A stretch of 42,235 nucleotides of DNA. Source: Bacteroides sp. GTDB taxonomy: Bacteria > Bacteroidota > Bacteroidia > Bacteroidales > Muribaculaceae. The first letter of the stretch is position 1. Every line of letters starts with the position of its first letter. The translations under genes and the position numbers were made by a program. The notes under the pieces are model-generated. The model made no database searches. It saw only the letters and a list, made by a program, of their open reading frames with translations, and was not told where the DNA came from. Where the stretch lies: the NCBI GenBank assembly GCA_014801535.1, contig JAAVEA010000016.1, positions 1 to 42,235 of the forward strand, read 5' to 3'. Shown piece by piece: positions 17,029 through 25,388 of the stretch.

Positions 17029-17994
17029 ATGGCTCAACTCTACACAGCTTCACACGTGGTGAAGGAATTTCCACGCACATGTCTGCGTGGCATCGGACAG
17101 GTTATGTTCCAAGACAATATGTGGACAGGCTTGCTTTTCACAATAGGAATATTCTGGGGAGCATATGCTGAAGGGTTTCCTGCGGTGGCCTGGGGACTTG
17201 TCGTAGGCGCTCTCGTGTCAACTCTCACCGGATATATTCTACAGCTGCCCGACAAAAACGGTGCCCAAGGACTCTGGGGATTCAACGGCTGTCTTGTGGG
17301 ATGTGCCTTCCCTACTTTCTTAGGAAATACGGTATGGATGTGGATTGCACTCGTAATCTGCTCCGCGATGACGATATGGGTTCAGTCTGGCTTAGATAAC
17401 GTTTTTGGAAAATGGAAATTGAGTGCATTTACATTTCCGTTTGTACTTTCCACATGGTTCTTTCTCCTGGCCTCTCGCTATTTCAACGGTATCCCCCCGG
17501 AATATATGGGCAGTCCCGAACTTCCCGGTGATGTACATAATGTCCTGAATTTTGGATTTGGAGATTTGGTGGTGTATTGGCTTAAAGGGATAGCTCAGGT
17601 GTTCCTGATTAATAATTGGGTAACCGGTATCTTCTTTCTCGCGGCTCTTGCCATCAGTAGCCTGAGAGCAGCCATATGGGCAGCCATCGCTTCCGCATTG
17701 GCGTTGCTGACGGTTATCGTCTGGCAGGGACCGGGTGCTGACATTGCAGAAGGACTTTATGGGTTCAGTGCTGTTCTTACGGGGATCGCTCTCGGTGCGA
17801 CATTCTGCAACAACACATGGAAATCCTGGATATGGGCATTGATCGGTATCTTTATTACGGTCTTCATTCAGGCTGCCATGAATGCTTTCTTCGCTCCCAT
17901 GGGTCTCCCCACATTGACCGGACCATTCTGTGTGGCCACATGGCTATTCCTCCTCCCGGCCTACGATTTTTTCCAGCCTAAGACCAATTCTTAA
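17029..17994 (+). CDS. Urea transporter (UT family)
   Basis: 321 residues with two homologous halves of membrane helices. The duplicated pattern is visible: MWTGLLFTIGIFWGAYAEG / WVTGIFFLAALAISSLRAA and GLWGFNGCLVGCAFPTFLGN / GLYGFSAVLTGIALGATFCN. This internal repeat with N-G-C/ L-x-G motifs is diagnostic of the UT family, which passes urea down its gradient as a trimeric channel. The urease cluster about 8 kb away makes urea uptake for nitrogen gain or acid resistance the likely role. It is transcribed away from that cluster. Confidence 0.92.
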   Translation: MAQLYTASHVVKEFPRTCLRGIGQVMFQDNMWTGLLFTIGIFWGAYAEGFPAVAWGLVVGALVSTLTGYILQLPDKNGAQGLWGFNGCLVGCAFPTFLGNTVWMWIALVICSAMTIWVQSGLDNVFGKWKLSAFTFPFVLSTWFFLLASRYFNGIPPEYMGSPELPGDVHNVLNFGFGDLVVYWLKGIAQVFLINNWVTGIFFLAALAISSLRAAIWAAIASALALLTVIVWQGPGADIAEGLYGFSAVLTGIALGATFCNNTWKSWIWALIGIFITVFIQAAMNAFFAPMGLPTLTGPFCVATWLFLLPAYDFFQPKTNS

Positions 17995-18146
17995 ATAATA
18001 TAAGTATCACTTGGGAAATAATTAATGCTATCGGATTGATGTAGGGACTCACCCAAGGTGCGTCCGCCCATTCCCAAATACATAAACTATTTTATTTGTG
18101 CTACTTACCTGCAAATAATTAATGAATAGATAAAACGAAGCTATAT

Positions 18147-19547
18147 ATGACTGTGAATAAAATGGATATGAAAAACATTAATGATATGCCTCTTACATGG
18201 AGGCATATTTATATTGTCTCGGTAGCATCTCTGGGTCAGCTCATAGGAACAGCGGTAGCCACAGTGGCCGGAGTGATTATACCAATGATGAACATTTTAG
18301 CACATCCCGAACTCTCCACTTTCATGCAAGGGCTGATCGGATGTATTGATCTCATCGGCATAGCGGTCGGATCTGTAATCTTCGGATCTCTCAGCGATAA
18401 ATATGGCTATCTGTTCTTTTTCCGTTTCTGCCCGGCCTTGATTCTGGTAGCTTCGCTCATAGCGCTTTTCATACCAGATGTTGCAATCCTTACTATCGCA
18501 CTTTTCTTTATCGGATTGGGCATAGGCGGAGAATATAGCCTTGACTCCGGTTATGTATCTGAACTTATGCCCGTGAAATACCGACCATTGATGGTCGGCG
18601 TGACCAAGACAGCTTCAGCTCTTGGAAATATAATTGCTGCCGCACTCTGTTTTTGGATGATAATAGACACCAAGAACGCTGCCGACTGGCATCTACTCAT
18701 GTGGATAATAGCCGCTATAGCTGCTTTGATGCTCATTCTAAGAATCAAATTTTATGAATCACCTACATGGCTCTTGAATCACGGCAAAGTTGCAGAAGCG
18801 GAAAAAGCTGTTCAGGATTTCCTTGGGAAAGATGTTATGATTTCTGTTCCGGCTCCCAAATCTTCTGACTCAAATGATAATGATAAAAAGGCTGAAACAC
18901 TTCCTAAATCTGATTCTGCCAATCTGTTATCTTTCATAATAAAAAACGGGAAACGTGTAATTTTAAGCGGTGTGCCTTGGGCATGTGAGGGTCTTGGCGT
19001 GTATGGAATTGGTGTTTTCCTACCGATTCTTGTCATGGCGTTAGGTCTTGAGCATTTTACACCTGGTGAACCCGAGATTCTGCATGTTGCCTCATCTGTC
19101 GAAATAACCCTCTACATAAGTTGCATCATGCTTCCCGGATTCATTCTTGGGTTATGGCTAATAAATAAGAAGAAGAGCATTACAGCCATTCAATCTGTAG
19201 GGTTCTGGCTATGCGCCGCAACTCTTGTGCTGCTCCTTCTGTCGTATCATTTCAATTGGAATAAATGGATCTCAATCGGAGCATTCATGGGCTTCGAACT
19301 CTTTCTCAACATGGGTCCACACCTTATCACCTATGTTCTCCCCCCGAAAATATATCCTGTGGAGACAAGGGGTGAGGGTGTCGGCATAGCTGCGGCTATC
19401 GGAAAGATCGGTGCTGTGCTCGGAGTATTCTTCATCCCTATTCTTCTTAAGGCTGGAGGCGCGACATTAGTTCTGATTGTCTCAATAGCAGTTATGGCCA
19501 TAGGTGCAATAGTGACTAATATTTACGGACGCTTAGTGAAGAATTAA
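18147..19547 (+). CDS. MFS transporter, sugar-porter/organic-acid type
   Basis: 466 residues with about twelve helices. The MFS motif A region reads GSVIFGSLSDKYGYLFFFR, and GLGIGGEYSLDSGYVSELMP matches the second signature shared by sugar porters and aromatic-acid symporters. A long charged cytoplasmic loop (about 217-255, rich in Lys, Asp and Ser) separates the halves. The substrate is unknown. It follows the urea transporter by about 150 nt and ends only 17 nt from the convergent EamA gene. The start is the first ATG; other ATGs follow within 20 nt. Confidence 0.8.
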   Translation: MTVNKMDMKNINDMPLTWRHIYIVSVASLGQLIGTAVATVAGVIIPMMNILAHPELSTFMQGLIGCIDLIGIAVGSVIFGSLSDKYGYLFFFRFCPALILVASLIALFIPDVAILTIALFFIGLGIGGEYSLDSGYVSELMPVKYRPLMVGVTKTASALGNIIAAALCFWMIIDTKNAADWHLLMWIIAAIAALMLILRIKFYESPTWLLNHGKVAEAEKAVQDFLGKDVMISVPAPKSSDSNDNDKKAETLPKSDSANLLSFIIKNGKRVILSGVPWACEGLGVYGIGVFLPILVMALGLEHFTPGEPEILHVASSVEITLYISCIMLPGFILGLWLINKKKSITAIQSVGFWLCAATLVLLLLSYHFNWNKWISIGAFMGFELFLNMGPHLITYVLPPKIYPVETRGEGVGIAAAIGKIGAVLGVFFIPILLKAGGATLVLIVSIAVMAIGAIVTNIYGRLVKN

Positions 19548-19564
19548 TTTGACTAAGAATGTGT

Positions 19565-20488
19565 TCAAAATTTCTGATTTTCCCTATTATCGGCCGGCGC
19601 GGCTTTGGAAATAGTGACGAGATATACACCGGAGAAGATGAGCAAAACGGCGAGGGCTTTGGCAATATTGAAGGTGTCCAAGCCAAGACAGATGCCGGTG
19701 AGGGTTGCCACTATGGGCTGCACATAATTATACATCCCGACAATCGTGGGGCGAAGGTTCTTCTGCCCTATCATGATGCAGATATAGGCGATGAAGGTGC
19801 CGAACACGACCACGTACCCTATCCCAAGCCACTCCGATAGCGTGACTGATCCCCAATCTGTGGTAAGAATCTGAGAAAAGGTGGCTGGCAGGGAGACGAT
19901 GGATGCTGAGAGAAACATCCATTTCATAAGGGTGATGAGAGAATACTTCCGGATGAAATTACGATAGATTGTGAGATATGTGGCATAACTTAGCTGCGCC
20001 ATGAGCACAATGAAATCGCCCAAGGCAGGAGAACTACCTCCGGATGTTCTCGTGCCATTACCGAAGATTAGGATTAAGGCTCCGGAAGCTCCAAGAAGAA
20101 TACCGCCGGCCTTTTTGACTGTAATAGGTTCGCGAAGGAAGATCCAGGCCAATAGCATCACCCACATAGGCATGGTGGTTGTCACGAGCGAGGCTTCTCC
20201 GGGAGATGTGAGGCTCACTCCAATTATAAAGCAACCTTGATTGAGAAGGATTCCCAACATTCCGGCTCCGAAAAGACGCAGGATATCCCCTGCAGGCACA
20301 TGTTGGCGAGGAGAGAAGATTGAAGCTATCCAGAAAAGGAGTGCGGCTCCGGCCACACGGAAATCCACCATGATAAGCGGAGCGATAAGACCGGAAGCGA
20401 AAACAAGTTTGACTACAGGCGACATCAGTCCCCAACACACATTGGCACCAAGCATGGCTAAGTGCCCCTTCGGATTGAAATCTTTCAT
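19565..20488 (-). CDS. EamA/DMT-family transporter
   Basis: 307 residues with ten predicted helices in two EamA repeats: HLAMLGANVCWGLMSPVVK in the first and LGDFIVLMAQLSYATYLTIYR starting the second. Drug/metabolite transporters of this type export amino acids or other small metabolites; the substrate cannot be assigned. The ATG at 20486-20488 is chosen because the frame upstream only provides a TTG. Confidence 0.87.
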   Translation of the reverse strand: MKDFNPKGHLAMLGANVCWGLMSPVVKLVFASGLIAPLIMVDFRVAGAALLFWIASIFSPRQHVPAGDILRLFGAGMLGILLNQGCFIIGVSLTSPGEASLVTTTMPMWVMLLAWIFLREPITVKKAGGILLGASGALILIFGNGTRTSGGSSPALGDFIVLMAQLSYATYLTIYRNFIRKYSLITLMKWMFLSASIVSLPATFSQILTTDWGSVTLSEWLGIGYVVVFGTFIAYICIMIGQKNLRPTIVGMYNYVQPIVATLTGICLGLDTFNIAKALAVLLIFSGVYLVTISKAAPADNRENQKF

Positions 20489-20541
20489 TGCATCATCAGT
20501 TAGCGGATGCAAAATTAGTAAAAAATCTCATATCGGATATT

Positions 20542-20904
20542 CTAAACCTCCTCTATCTCCGGATATTCATTTCTCACCTTCTTCGGTAATTTCTTCACCA
20601 CCTCCGAATAGCTGTGGCGTATCAATGATTTTATGAAATCATCTGACAGCGATCCGATGAGGCTCACCTGATTCCAATATTTCTTATTCCAGTGCCATGC
20701 GGGTTCAATCTCCGGATGATGATCCCTGAGGTCAATACAATATTCGGAATCAGCTTTCAGAACAAAATAATCCGGGTGCTCGAAACCGATGCAGGCGAAA
20801 ATCTTCTCGCACACTCTGAAAAGAAGGAATTCCTCCCCAAATGCCATATCCTCCGTAGCCAACGGCAACGAAAGACAATACTCCCTGACAAACTCTATAT
20901 TCAT
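20542..20904 (-). CDS. MmcQ/YjbR-family protein
   Basis: 120 residues with the family pattern: an N-terminal EFVREYCLSLPLATEDMAFGEEFLLFRV, a middle KIFACIGFEHPDYFVLKAD and a C-terminal HWNKKYWNQVSLIGSLSDDFIKSLIRHSYSEVVKKLPKK. The fold is CyaY-like and often annotated as DNA-binding, but the function is unproven. It lies 53 nt upstream of the EamA gene on the same strand and may be cotranscribed with it. Confidence 0.87.
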   Translation of the reverse strand: MNIEFVREYCLSLPLATEDMAFGEEFLLFRVCEKIFACIGFEHPDYFVLKADSEYCIDLRDHHPEIEPAWHWNKKYWNQVSLIGSLSDDFIKSLIRHSYSEVVKKLPKKVRNEYPEIEEV

Positions 20905-20964
20905 ATTTCTCTACCCTATTCTATGATAATAATGTCGCAAATTTACATATAAATTTATCAATAT

Positions 20965-21014
20965 TTGAACTGCACCCCAAAAGTTTTGTGTTAAACTTTT
21001 AGAGTGCAGTTCAA
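20965..21014. repeat. 50-bp palindrome resembling paired IS ends
   Basis: ttgaactgcac (20965-20975) and gtgcagttcaa (21004-21014) are exact inverted copies, and inner arms ccaaaagttt/aaactttta pair around a short centre. TGAACTGCACCCCAAAAG-type ends resemble termini of IS3-family elements in Bacteroidales (recalled resemblance, not checked). With nothing between the arms, it could be a relict of nested ends. On the minus strand it could also act as a terminator for the Dxs-like gene, 40 nt away. Confidence 0.6.
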
Positions 21015-21053
21015 AATTACAGTATATTCTATTTTATAACCTTGAGATTTATT

Positions 21054-22796
21054 TTATCCTTTTACAAGGATTTCTGCAATCTGCTCGGGAGTGAGAGAAT
21101 TGGCTTTAAAGAAATCTTTAACATCGTAGCGATCCACAAATTCTTTCTTTATACCAAGGTTGATTGTCTTCACTCCATAGCGATTCATATAGGTTGAAAC
21201 TTTCTGACCGAATCCGCCATCAATGATTCCATCTTCTACAGTTACAATCATTCGGAAATCTTTCAAGCCATCGAGGAATTCCTCATCTACGTTAGAGAGA
21301 ATACGGGGATTAACCACCATCGGATTCACCCCTTTCTCTCTCGCCAATGCTGCCGCCTTACGTGCAAATGGCAAGAAAGCACCTTCGGCAATAATCGCTA
21401 CGTCCGAACCATCCTCTATCTTTACATATTTAGTAAAATCCTTATTGACCGGTTCTTTTTGGCTCACCAAAGCGCCACCCGGAGTGCGAACCACAAGCGG
21501 ACCCTCAGAATTATCCATTGCAAGTTCAAGCATGGCTTTGTATTCTTCTGCACTTGCAGGTGCAAGCATCGTAATATTAGGAATATTTGATATCATTGCA
21601 ATATCAAAGAAACCAAGATGGGTCACATCATTCATTCCAAACATTCCTCCGTAAAACACTACGAACGATGCCGGAAGATTGTTTATTGCCACATCATGCG
21701 ATAACTGGTCGTAGGCTCTCTGAAGAAATGTAGAGACAACTCCCATCACCGGATGTGCCCCACCCTTTGCTAATCCGGCTGACATTGTTACGGCATCCTG
21801 TTCCGCTATGCCTACATCAACCATCTGCTTCCCTGCCTCTGCTCTGTGTGCCGGACTGAAGCCGAAAGCTCCGGGAGTTCCCGCTGTCAAAAGCACAAGT
21901 TTCGGATCTTTTCTTATACCATCAAGTATTGTCTTTACAAAAACATCAACGTATGTTTCTGAAGAATCCATATTGAGAAGAGCACCTGTCTTCGCGTCAA
22001 ACGGAGCACTGAAATGGAAAGTCTCTTTATTCGTTTCCGCAACGGGCAGTCCTTCTCCCTTCATTGTATTAATATGCACCAGAACAGCTCTTTTCTGGTC
22101 TTTAGCCTCCCGGAATGCCTTAATCAGACTTCTGAGATCGTTTCCTTCCTTAACATAAATATATTCATATCCGAGAGCCTTGAAAATATTATTGGAAGAA
22201 GCACCGTTAGAATCACGCAATTCTTTAAGATGTGTGTAAAGCTCTCCATGATTCTCAGCAATCGACATCTGGTTATCATTGAGAATGACAATGATATTCG
22301 ACTTGAGCTCGGGGGCATAATTCAGAGCCTCAAGCGCCATTCCTCCTCCAAGAGAGGCATCTCCGATAAATGCTATTACGTTCTCTTTGCCTCCCTGAAG
22401 GTCACGCGCCTTAGCCAATCCTGTGGCCAAGGAAATCGAAGTTGAAGTGTGTCCGACCTCAAATAAATCATACTCACTCTCCGACGGACTTGTATATCCC
22501 GTTACCTTGTCATAATCCTCCGGTGAGATAAACGCTTCGATTCGACCCGTAAGCATCTTATGGACATATGATTGATGAGATACATCAAACACTATCTTAT
22601 CTTTGGGTGCATCAAATACATAATGTAATGCTACCGTGGCCTCCACCACCCCAAGATTCGGGCCTACATGGCCACCGTGAGCCGCTAATTTGCGAATAAG
22701 TACCGCTCTTAATTCTTCACTCAATAGATTCAGCTGATCAAGATTGAAACCTTTTATATCAGCCGGTGATTTAATTTTTGATAAGTCTATTTCCAT
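21054..22796 (-). CDS. Divergent Dxs-like thiamine-diphosphate enzyme
   Basis: About 580 residues, shorter than typical Dxs (around 620-640). The three-domain Dxs order is present: GGHVGPNLGVVEATVALHYVF near 41-61, DVSHQSYVHKMLTGR, a cofactor region GDASLGGGMALEALN (145-159) with NDNQMS near 173, a pyrimidine domain with VGIAEQDAV, and a C-terminal transketolase domain. Several positions conserved in Dxs differ: GDA not GDG, SHQ not GHQ, AEQD not AEQH, and MNDVTHLGFFD not the usual DGPTHxGxFD. It may be a paralog with another substrate. The ATG at 22796 is chosen because MEIDLSKI begins the conserved part. Confidence 0.75.
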   Translation of the reverse strand: MEIDLSKIKSPADIKGFNLDQLNLLSEELRAVLIRKLAAHGGHVGPNLGVVEATVALHYVFDAPKDKIVFDVSHQSYVHKMLTGRIEAFISPEDYDKVTGYTSPSESEYDLFEVGHTSTSISLATGLAKARDLQGGKENVIAFIGDASLGGGMALEALNYAPELKSNIIVILNDNQMSIAENHGELYTHLKELRDSNGASSNNIFKALGYEYIYVKEGNDLRSLIKAFREAKDQKRAVLVHINTMKGEGLPVAETNKETFHFSAPFDAKTGALLNMDSSETYVDVFVKTILDGIRKDPKLVLLTAGTPGAFGFSPAHRAEAGKQMVDVGIAEQDAVTMSAGLAKGGAHPVMGVVSTFLQRAYDQLSHDVAINNLPASFVVFYGGMFGMNDVTHLGFFDIAMISNIPNITMLAPASAEEYKAMLELAMDNSEGPLVVRTPGGALVSQKEPVNKDFTKYVKIEDGSDVAIIAEGAFLPFARKAAALAREKGVNPMVVNPRILSNVDEEFLDGLKDFRMIVTVEDGIIDGGFGQKVSTYMNRYGVKTINLGIKKEFVDRYDVKDFFKANSLTPEQIAEILVKG

Positions 22797-22915
22797 AATA
22801 CAAAAGTATACATTGTTATAACGCATGGAAGTATCAAGTGTTCTTATTCATGAACCGACAGAATCGAAAAATATATCCCTTTATCCCGGCAGCCGGTAAA
22901 AATTACATGATTAGA

Positions 22916-23410
22916 CTAAGGCATTTCAATTCCCAATAGAATATTCTTTATATCTCCTCCCCATGCATATCCACCTGGGTTATTTTTTCCTTTAACTCTG
23001 TGACAGGGTGTAAGTATAGACAGCATATTCGCTCCTACGGCATTTCCCACCGCCCGAACACTTTTTTCTCTTCCTATTGCAATTGCAATATCAGTATAGC
23101 TGACCGTTCCGCCATACTCAATCTTATCTATCTCGTTCCATATCGCCCTCTGAAACGAAGTGCCTAAGTGTCTTACAGGCAAATCAAACGACTCCCTTTC
23201 TCCTCGCAGATACTCCCCTATCTCCTTTTGTGCCAATGAAAAAAGAGGTGAATCTCCTATCTTCACCTCATCATTTAGCTTTCGTCTGAGCCATTCTATA
23301 CTTCCCCTATCATCAGAAATGTAGGCAGGGAATCCTACAAATACTATCTCCTCCCCGCTTACAGCAAGCCTGATCTTCAATTCCTCCTCAATATCCTTAA
23401 TATAGACCAT
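22916..23410 (-). CDS. ogt: Methylated-DNA--[protein]-cysteine S-methyltransferase
   Basis: 164 residues. The C-terminal domain has GTSFQRAIWNEIDKI, GGTVSYTDIA, AVGNAVGANMLSILTPCHRV with acceptor Cys136 in PCHR, and GGYAWG. It transfers methyl groups from O6-methylguanine to itself in one irreversible step. The length fits Ogt-type, single-enzyme forms. The start codon lies inside a perfect 22-bp tandem duplication; translation from the outer copy would be out of frame and stop at once, so the inner ATG is used. Confidence 0.92.
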   Translation of the reverse strand: MVYIKDIEEELKIRLAVSGEEIVFVGFPAYISDDRGSIEWLRRKLNDEVKIGDSPLFSLAQKEIGEYLRGERESFDLPVRHLGTSFQRAIWNEIDKIEYGGTVSYTDIAIAIGREKSVRAVGNAVGANMLSILTPCHRVKGKNNPGGYAWGGDIKNILLGIEMP

Positions 23411-23434
23411 AAATATCCTTAATATAGACCATAA
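23391..23434. repeat. Perfect 22-bp tandem duplication at the ogt start
   Basis: atatccttaatatagaccataa occurs twice in direct succession (23391-23412 and 23413-23434). The unit includes the ogt start codon and first codons. Because 22 is not a multiple of three, the outer copy provides only a 12-codon decoy frame ahead of ogt. Confidence 0.95.
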
Positions 23435-23439
23435 ACCAC

Positions 23440-23760
23440 TTACTTAACAATAGGTTTTCCTGCCTCCTCCCATGCCAGGATGCCACCTATAAGATTTTCC
23501 ACATCATATCCTTTGGCAGCCATAGAATGCCCGGCATCCTCAGAACGACGGCCACTTCTGCAATATATCGCAATCGGCCGGCTCTTATCGAAGATCCTTT
23601 CAACTGTCGCGAGAAAGTTCTTACCCATCCAATCCACATTTACCGCACCGATGAGATGCTGTTCGCTATATTCCTCCGGCGTACGCACATCAAGAATCTG
23701 AACGCCCTTTTGCCCGATATATTGAGCAAATTCATTCACATCTAAATCTTTATACTCCAT
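23440..23760 (-). CDS. Rhodanese-like domain protein
   Basis: About 106 residues, a single rhodanese domain. LDVRTPEEYSEQHLIGAVNV and the active loop IYCRSGRRS with Cys67 are present, then GYDVENLIGGILAWEEAGKP. Such stand-alone proteins carry a persulfide sulfur on the Cys; the acceptor is unknown. The ATG at 23758-23760 is chosen because MEYKDLD begins the domain; an upstream extension to 23790 has no support. Confidence 0.9.
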   Translation of the reverse strand: MEYKDLDVNEFAQYIGQKGVQILDVRTPEEYSEQHLIGAVNVDWMGKNFLATVERIFDKSRPIAIYCRSGRRSEDAGHSMAAKGYDVENLIGGILAWEEAGKPIVK

Positions 23761-23800
23761 AATTACGTAACATTTATATTTAGAGTCCATCCAATAAAGG

Positions 23801-24304
23801 TTAGAATCTTATTTTATGTCTTGTCGCCTGAAACGATATCTTTTTCAGCATAAAAATAGGTATCGTCGCACCGATAGCCATTCCAAGAAGAATAAAGAAA
23901 CAGGTCAATCCATTGCTGGCAAAGAGATAAAAATCTTTATCGAAAGTGCCGACCGAAGAATGATACATACACATAACGAGTCCGGCAAATGTTTTATAGG
24001 CATAAATGCCAGGAATCATCGGTAATAACGACGGGAAAAGATATGTCTCCGCCGGCACCTTGGTCTTGGGTGAAAGTAGCACCGCCATGATTCCTATCAG
24101 AAATGAGGCCAACGTGGTGGCAATCACAATATGCATGTGAAGGTTTGTGGCATTCATAAGTAAATACCTGAATGAATGGCCTGTGGCAGCAATTAAGGCA
24201 CACCATAGATATGCCTGACGAGGAGGACGGCTTATAGCCGAAAAACCGATAGCGGCAATAGCGGCGAAAAGGCCGTCCTGCAATATTTTCCAAATTAATT
24301 CCAT
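23801..24304 (-). CDS. Threonine/serine exporter, C-terminal half (ThrE_2-like)
   Basis: 167 residues with four to five hydrophobic helices. Segments GFSAISRPPRQAYLWCALIAATGHSFRYLL and LFPSLLPMIPGIYAYKTFAGLV match the small subunit of split ThrE/YjjB-type exporters. It starts 6 nt after the larger subunit gene and is almost certainly translated with it. Both parts are needed for amino-acid export in characterised split systems; the substrate here is an inference from the family. Confidence 0.87.
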   Translation of the reverse strand: MELIWKILQDGLFAAIAAIGFSAISRPPRQAYLWCALIAATGHSFRYLLMNATNLHMHIVIATTLASFLIGIMAVLLSPKTKVPAETYLFPSLLPMIPGIYAYKTFAGLVMCMYHSSVGTFDKDFYLFASNGLTCFFILLGMAIGATIPIFMLKKISFQATRHKIRF

Positions 24305-24310
24305 AAGACA

Positions 24311-25102
24311 TTAAAACATCGGTATACCCATAAGAATCATTCCCAATCCAAGTCCGAATGAGAGACAGAAAGTCAGCACCACAGCGTTCATCAATCTTCC
24401 GAAAGCACATATGTAATGCCGGTCGAGCATATCGGAAAAAGAATTGATAAACGGTATTCCGGGCACAAGATACAACACGCTCGTAGCCACTGCCACATCG
24501 GGCGTGGTGCTTAATCCAAACATTCCGTCTCCCGCAGCCAGAACAGTCGACAGAAAAGCACAGCACACTACCGTGATGCGGTAATCAACACCTTTTTCCG
24601 AAAGAACAAGCTTCAATACATACCCTAAGAAGGTTGCTACGAACACAACAGCCATGGCAATCCAGTCTCCACCGAAAAGCCGACAGAATGAGGCATTCGC
24701 ACATGAAACAATCAAAGGGAGATTAAACAGGTTCCTATAGGGCGTATTGACAAGTCTGTGAAACACATCGCGAGCCTCGTTGAAACAGATCTTTCCATCA
24801 GCAATCTGCCAGCTAAGTTTACTCAGACGCGTGTTAAGATCAAAGCTTATCGGGCCCTCTCCTATCGACGTAATGGCGGTAACAACCTCATGGAAACTCT
24901 TATCATGAACTGTCAGATGAATATGACGCGGTAGAATCGTAATCTCGACGGTCATGCCGTAGGCCTCTGCAATTCGCGCCACATTCTTTTCCAATCTTAT
25001 GCAAGTGCTTCCGCTTGTAAACAAACTTGAACAATAATCTGCAAGGAATGCACACATCTCGGTGGCCGGGATGGTGCATTCCTTATAAATTTTTTCGGTC
25101 AT
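24311..25102 (-). CDS. Threonine/serine exporter, N-terminal half (DUF1212/YjjP-like)
   Basis: 263 residues: a soluble N-terminal domain (CAFLADYCSSLFTSGSTCIRLEKNVARIAEAYG, ITILPRHIHLTV) followed by five helices including ATSVLYLVPGIPFINSFSDML. This is the DUF1212 part of ThrE. The next gene supplies the missing second half. Upstream, 9 nt away, is a small membrane protein and then ureD, so the exporter may be read from the urease accessory transcript. Confidence 0.88.
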   Translation of the reverse strand: MTEKIYKECTIPATEMCAFLADYCSSLFTSGSTCIRLEKNVARIAEAYGMTVEITILPRHIHLTVHDKSFHEVVTAITSIGEGPISFDLNTRLSKLSWQIADGKICFNEARDVFHRLVNTPYRNLFNLPLIVSCANASFCRLFGGDWIAMAVVFVATFLGYVLKLVLSEKGVDYRITVVCCAFLSTVLAAGDGMFGLSTTPDVAVATSVLYLVPGIPFINSFSDMLDRHYICAFGRLMNAVVLTFCLSFGLGLGMILMGIPMF

Positions 25103-25111
25103 TTTTTATTA

Positions 25112-25336
25112 TCACACAAGCTCCTCATCATATTCTATTACATCTGAGTCATGACAACTGTTGATGTCTCCCGGAATATAAAGCTCATCACATTCCTTCC
25201 CGAGTTCAATAGGATGAAGATGCTGGAATTTAAGTTTATGAAGTTCTTTTTTTCTGCGATGGTGAAATATATCATATATCAACACTATAATCGCAAACGC
25301 TGCTATAACAATCCAGGTAATAAGTGCGGTTTCCAT
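25112..25336 (-). CDS. Small single-pass membrane protein, unknown function
   Basis: 74 residues: METALITWIVIAAFAIIVLI forms one membrane helix, followed by a basic HHRRKK stretch and an acidic C-terminus (DSDVIEYDEELV). Positive residues after the helix suggest the tail is cytoplasmic. It is not recognised as a known family. It sits between ureD (52 nt) and the ThrE genes (9 nt) on the same strand, consistent with a cotranscribed real gene. The ATG at 25336 is chosen because the upstream frame would add an unlikely extension. Confidence 0.6.
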   Translation of the reverse strand: METALITWIVIAAFAIIVLIYDIFHHRRKKELHKLKFQHLHPIELGKECDELYIPGDINSCHDSDVIEYDEELV

Positions 25337-25388
25337 AGTTATAAGATCATTTAGTATATACATATAACAATCCGGAAACACAAATTCC

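Noticed and set aside
18007..18055. Possible hairpin cacttggg...cccaaggtg after the urea transporter
   Set aside because: The arms are short, the loop is long and no U-tract follows, so it does not support a terminator.
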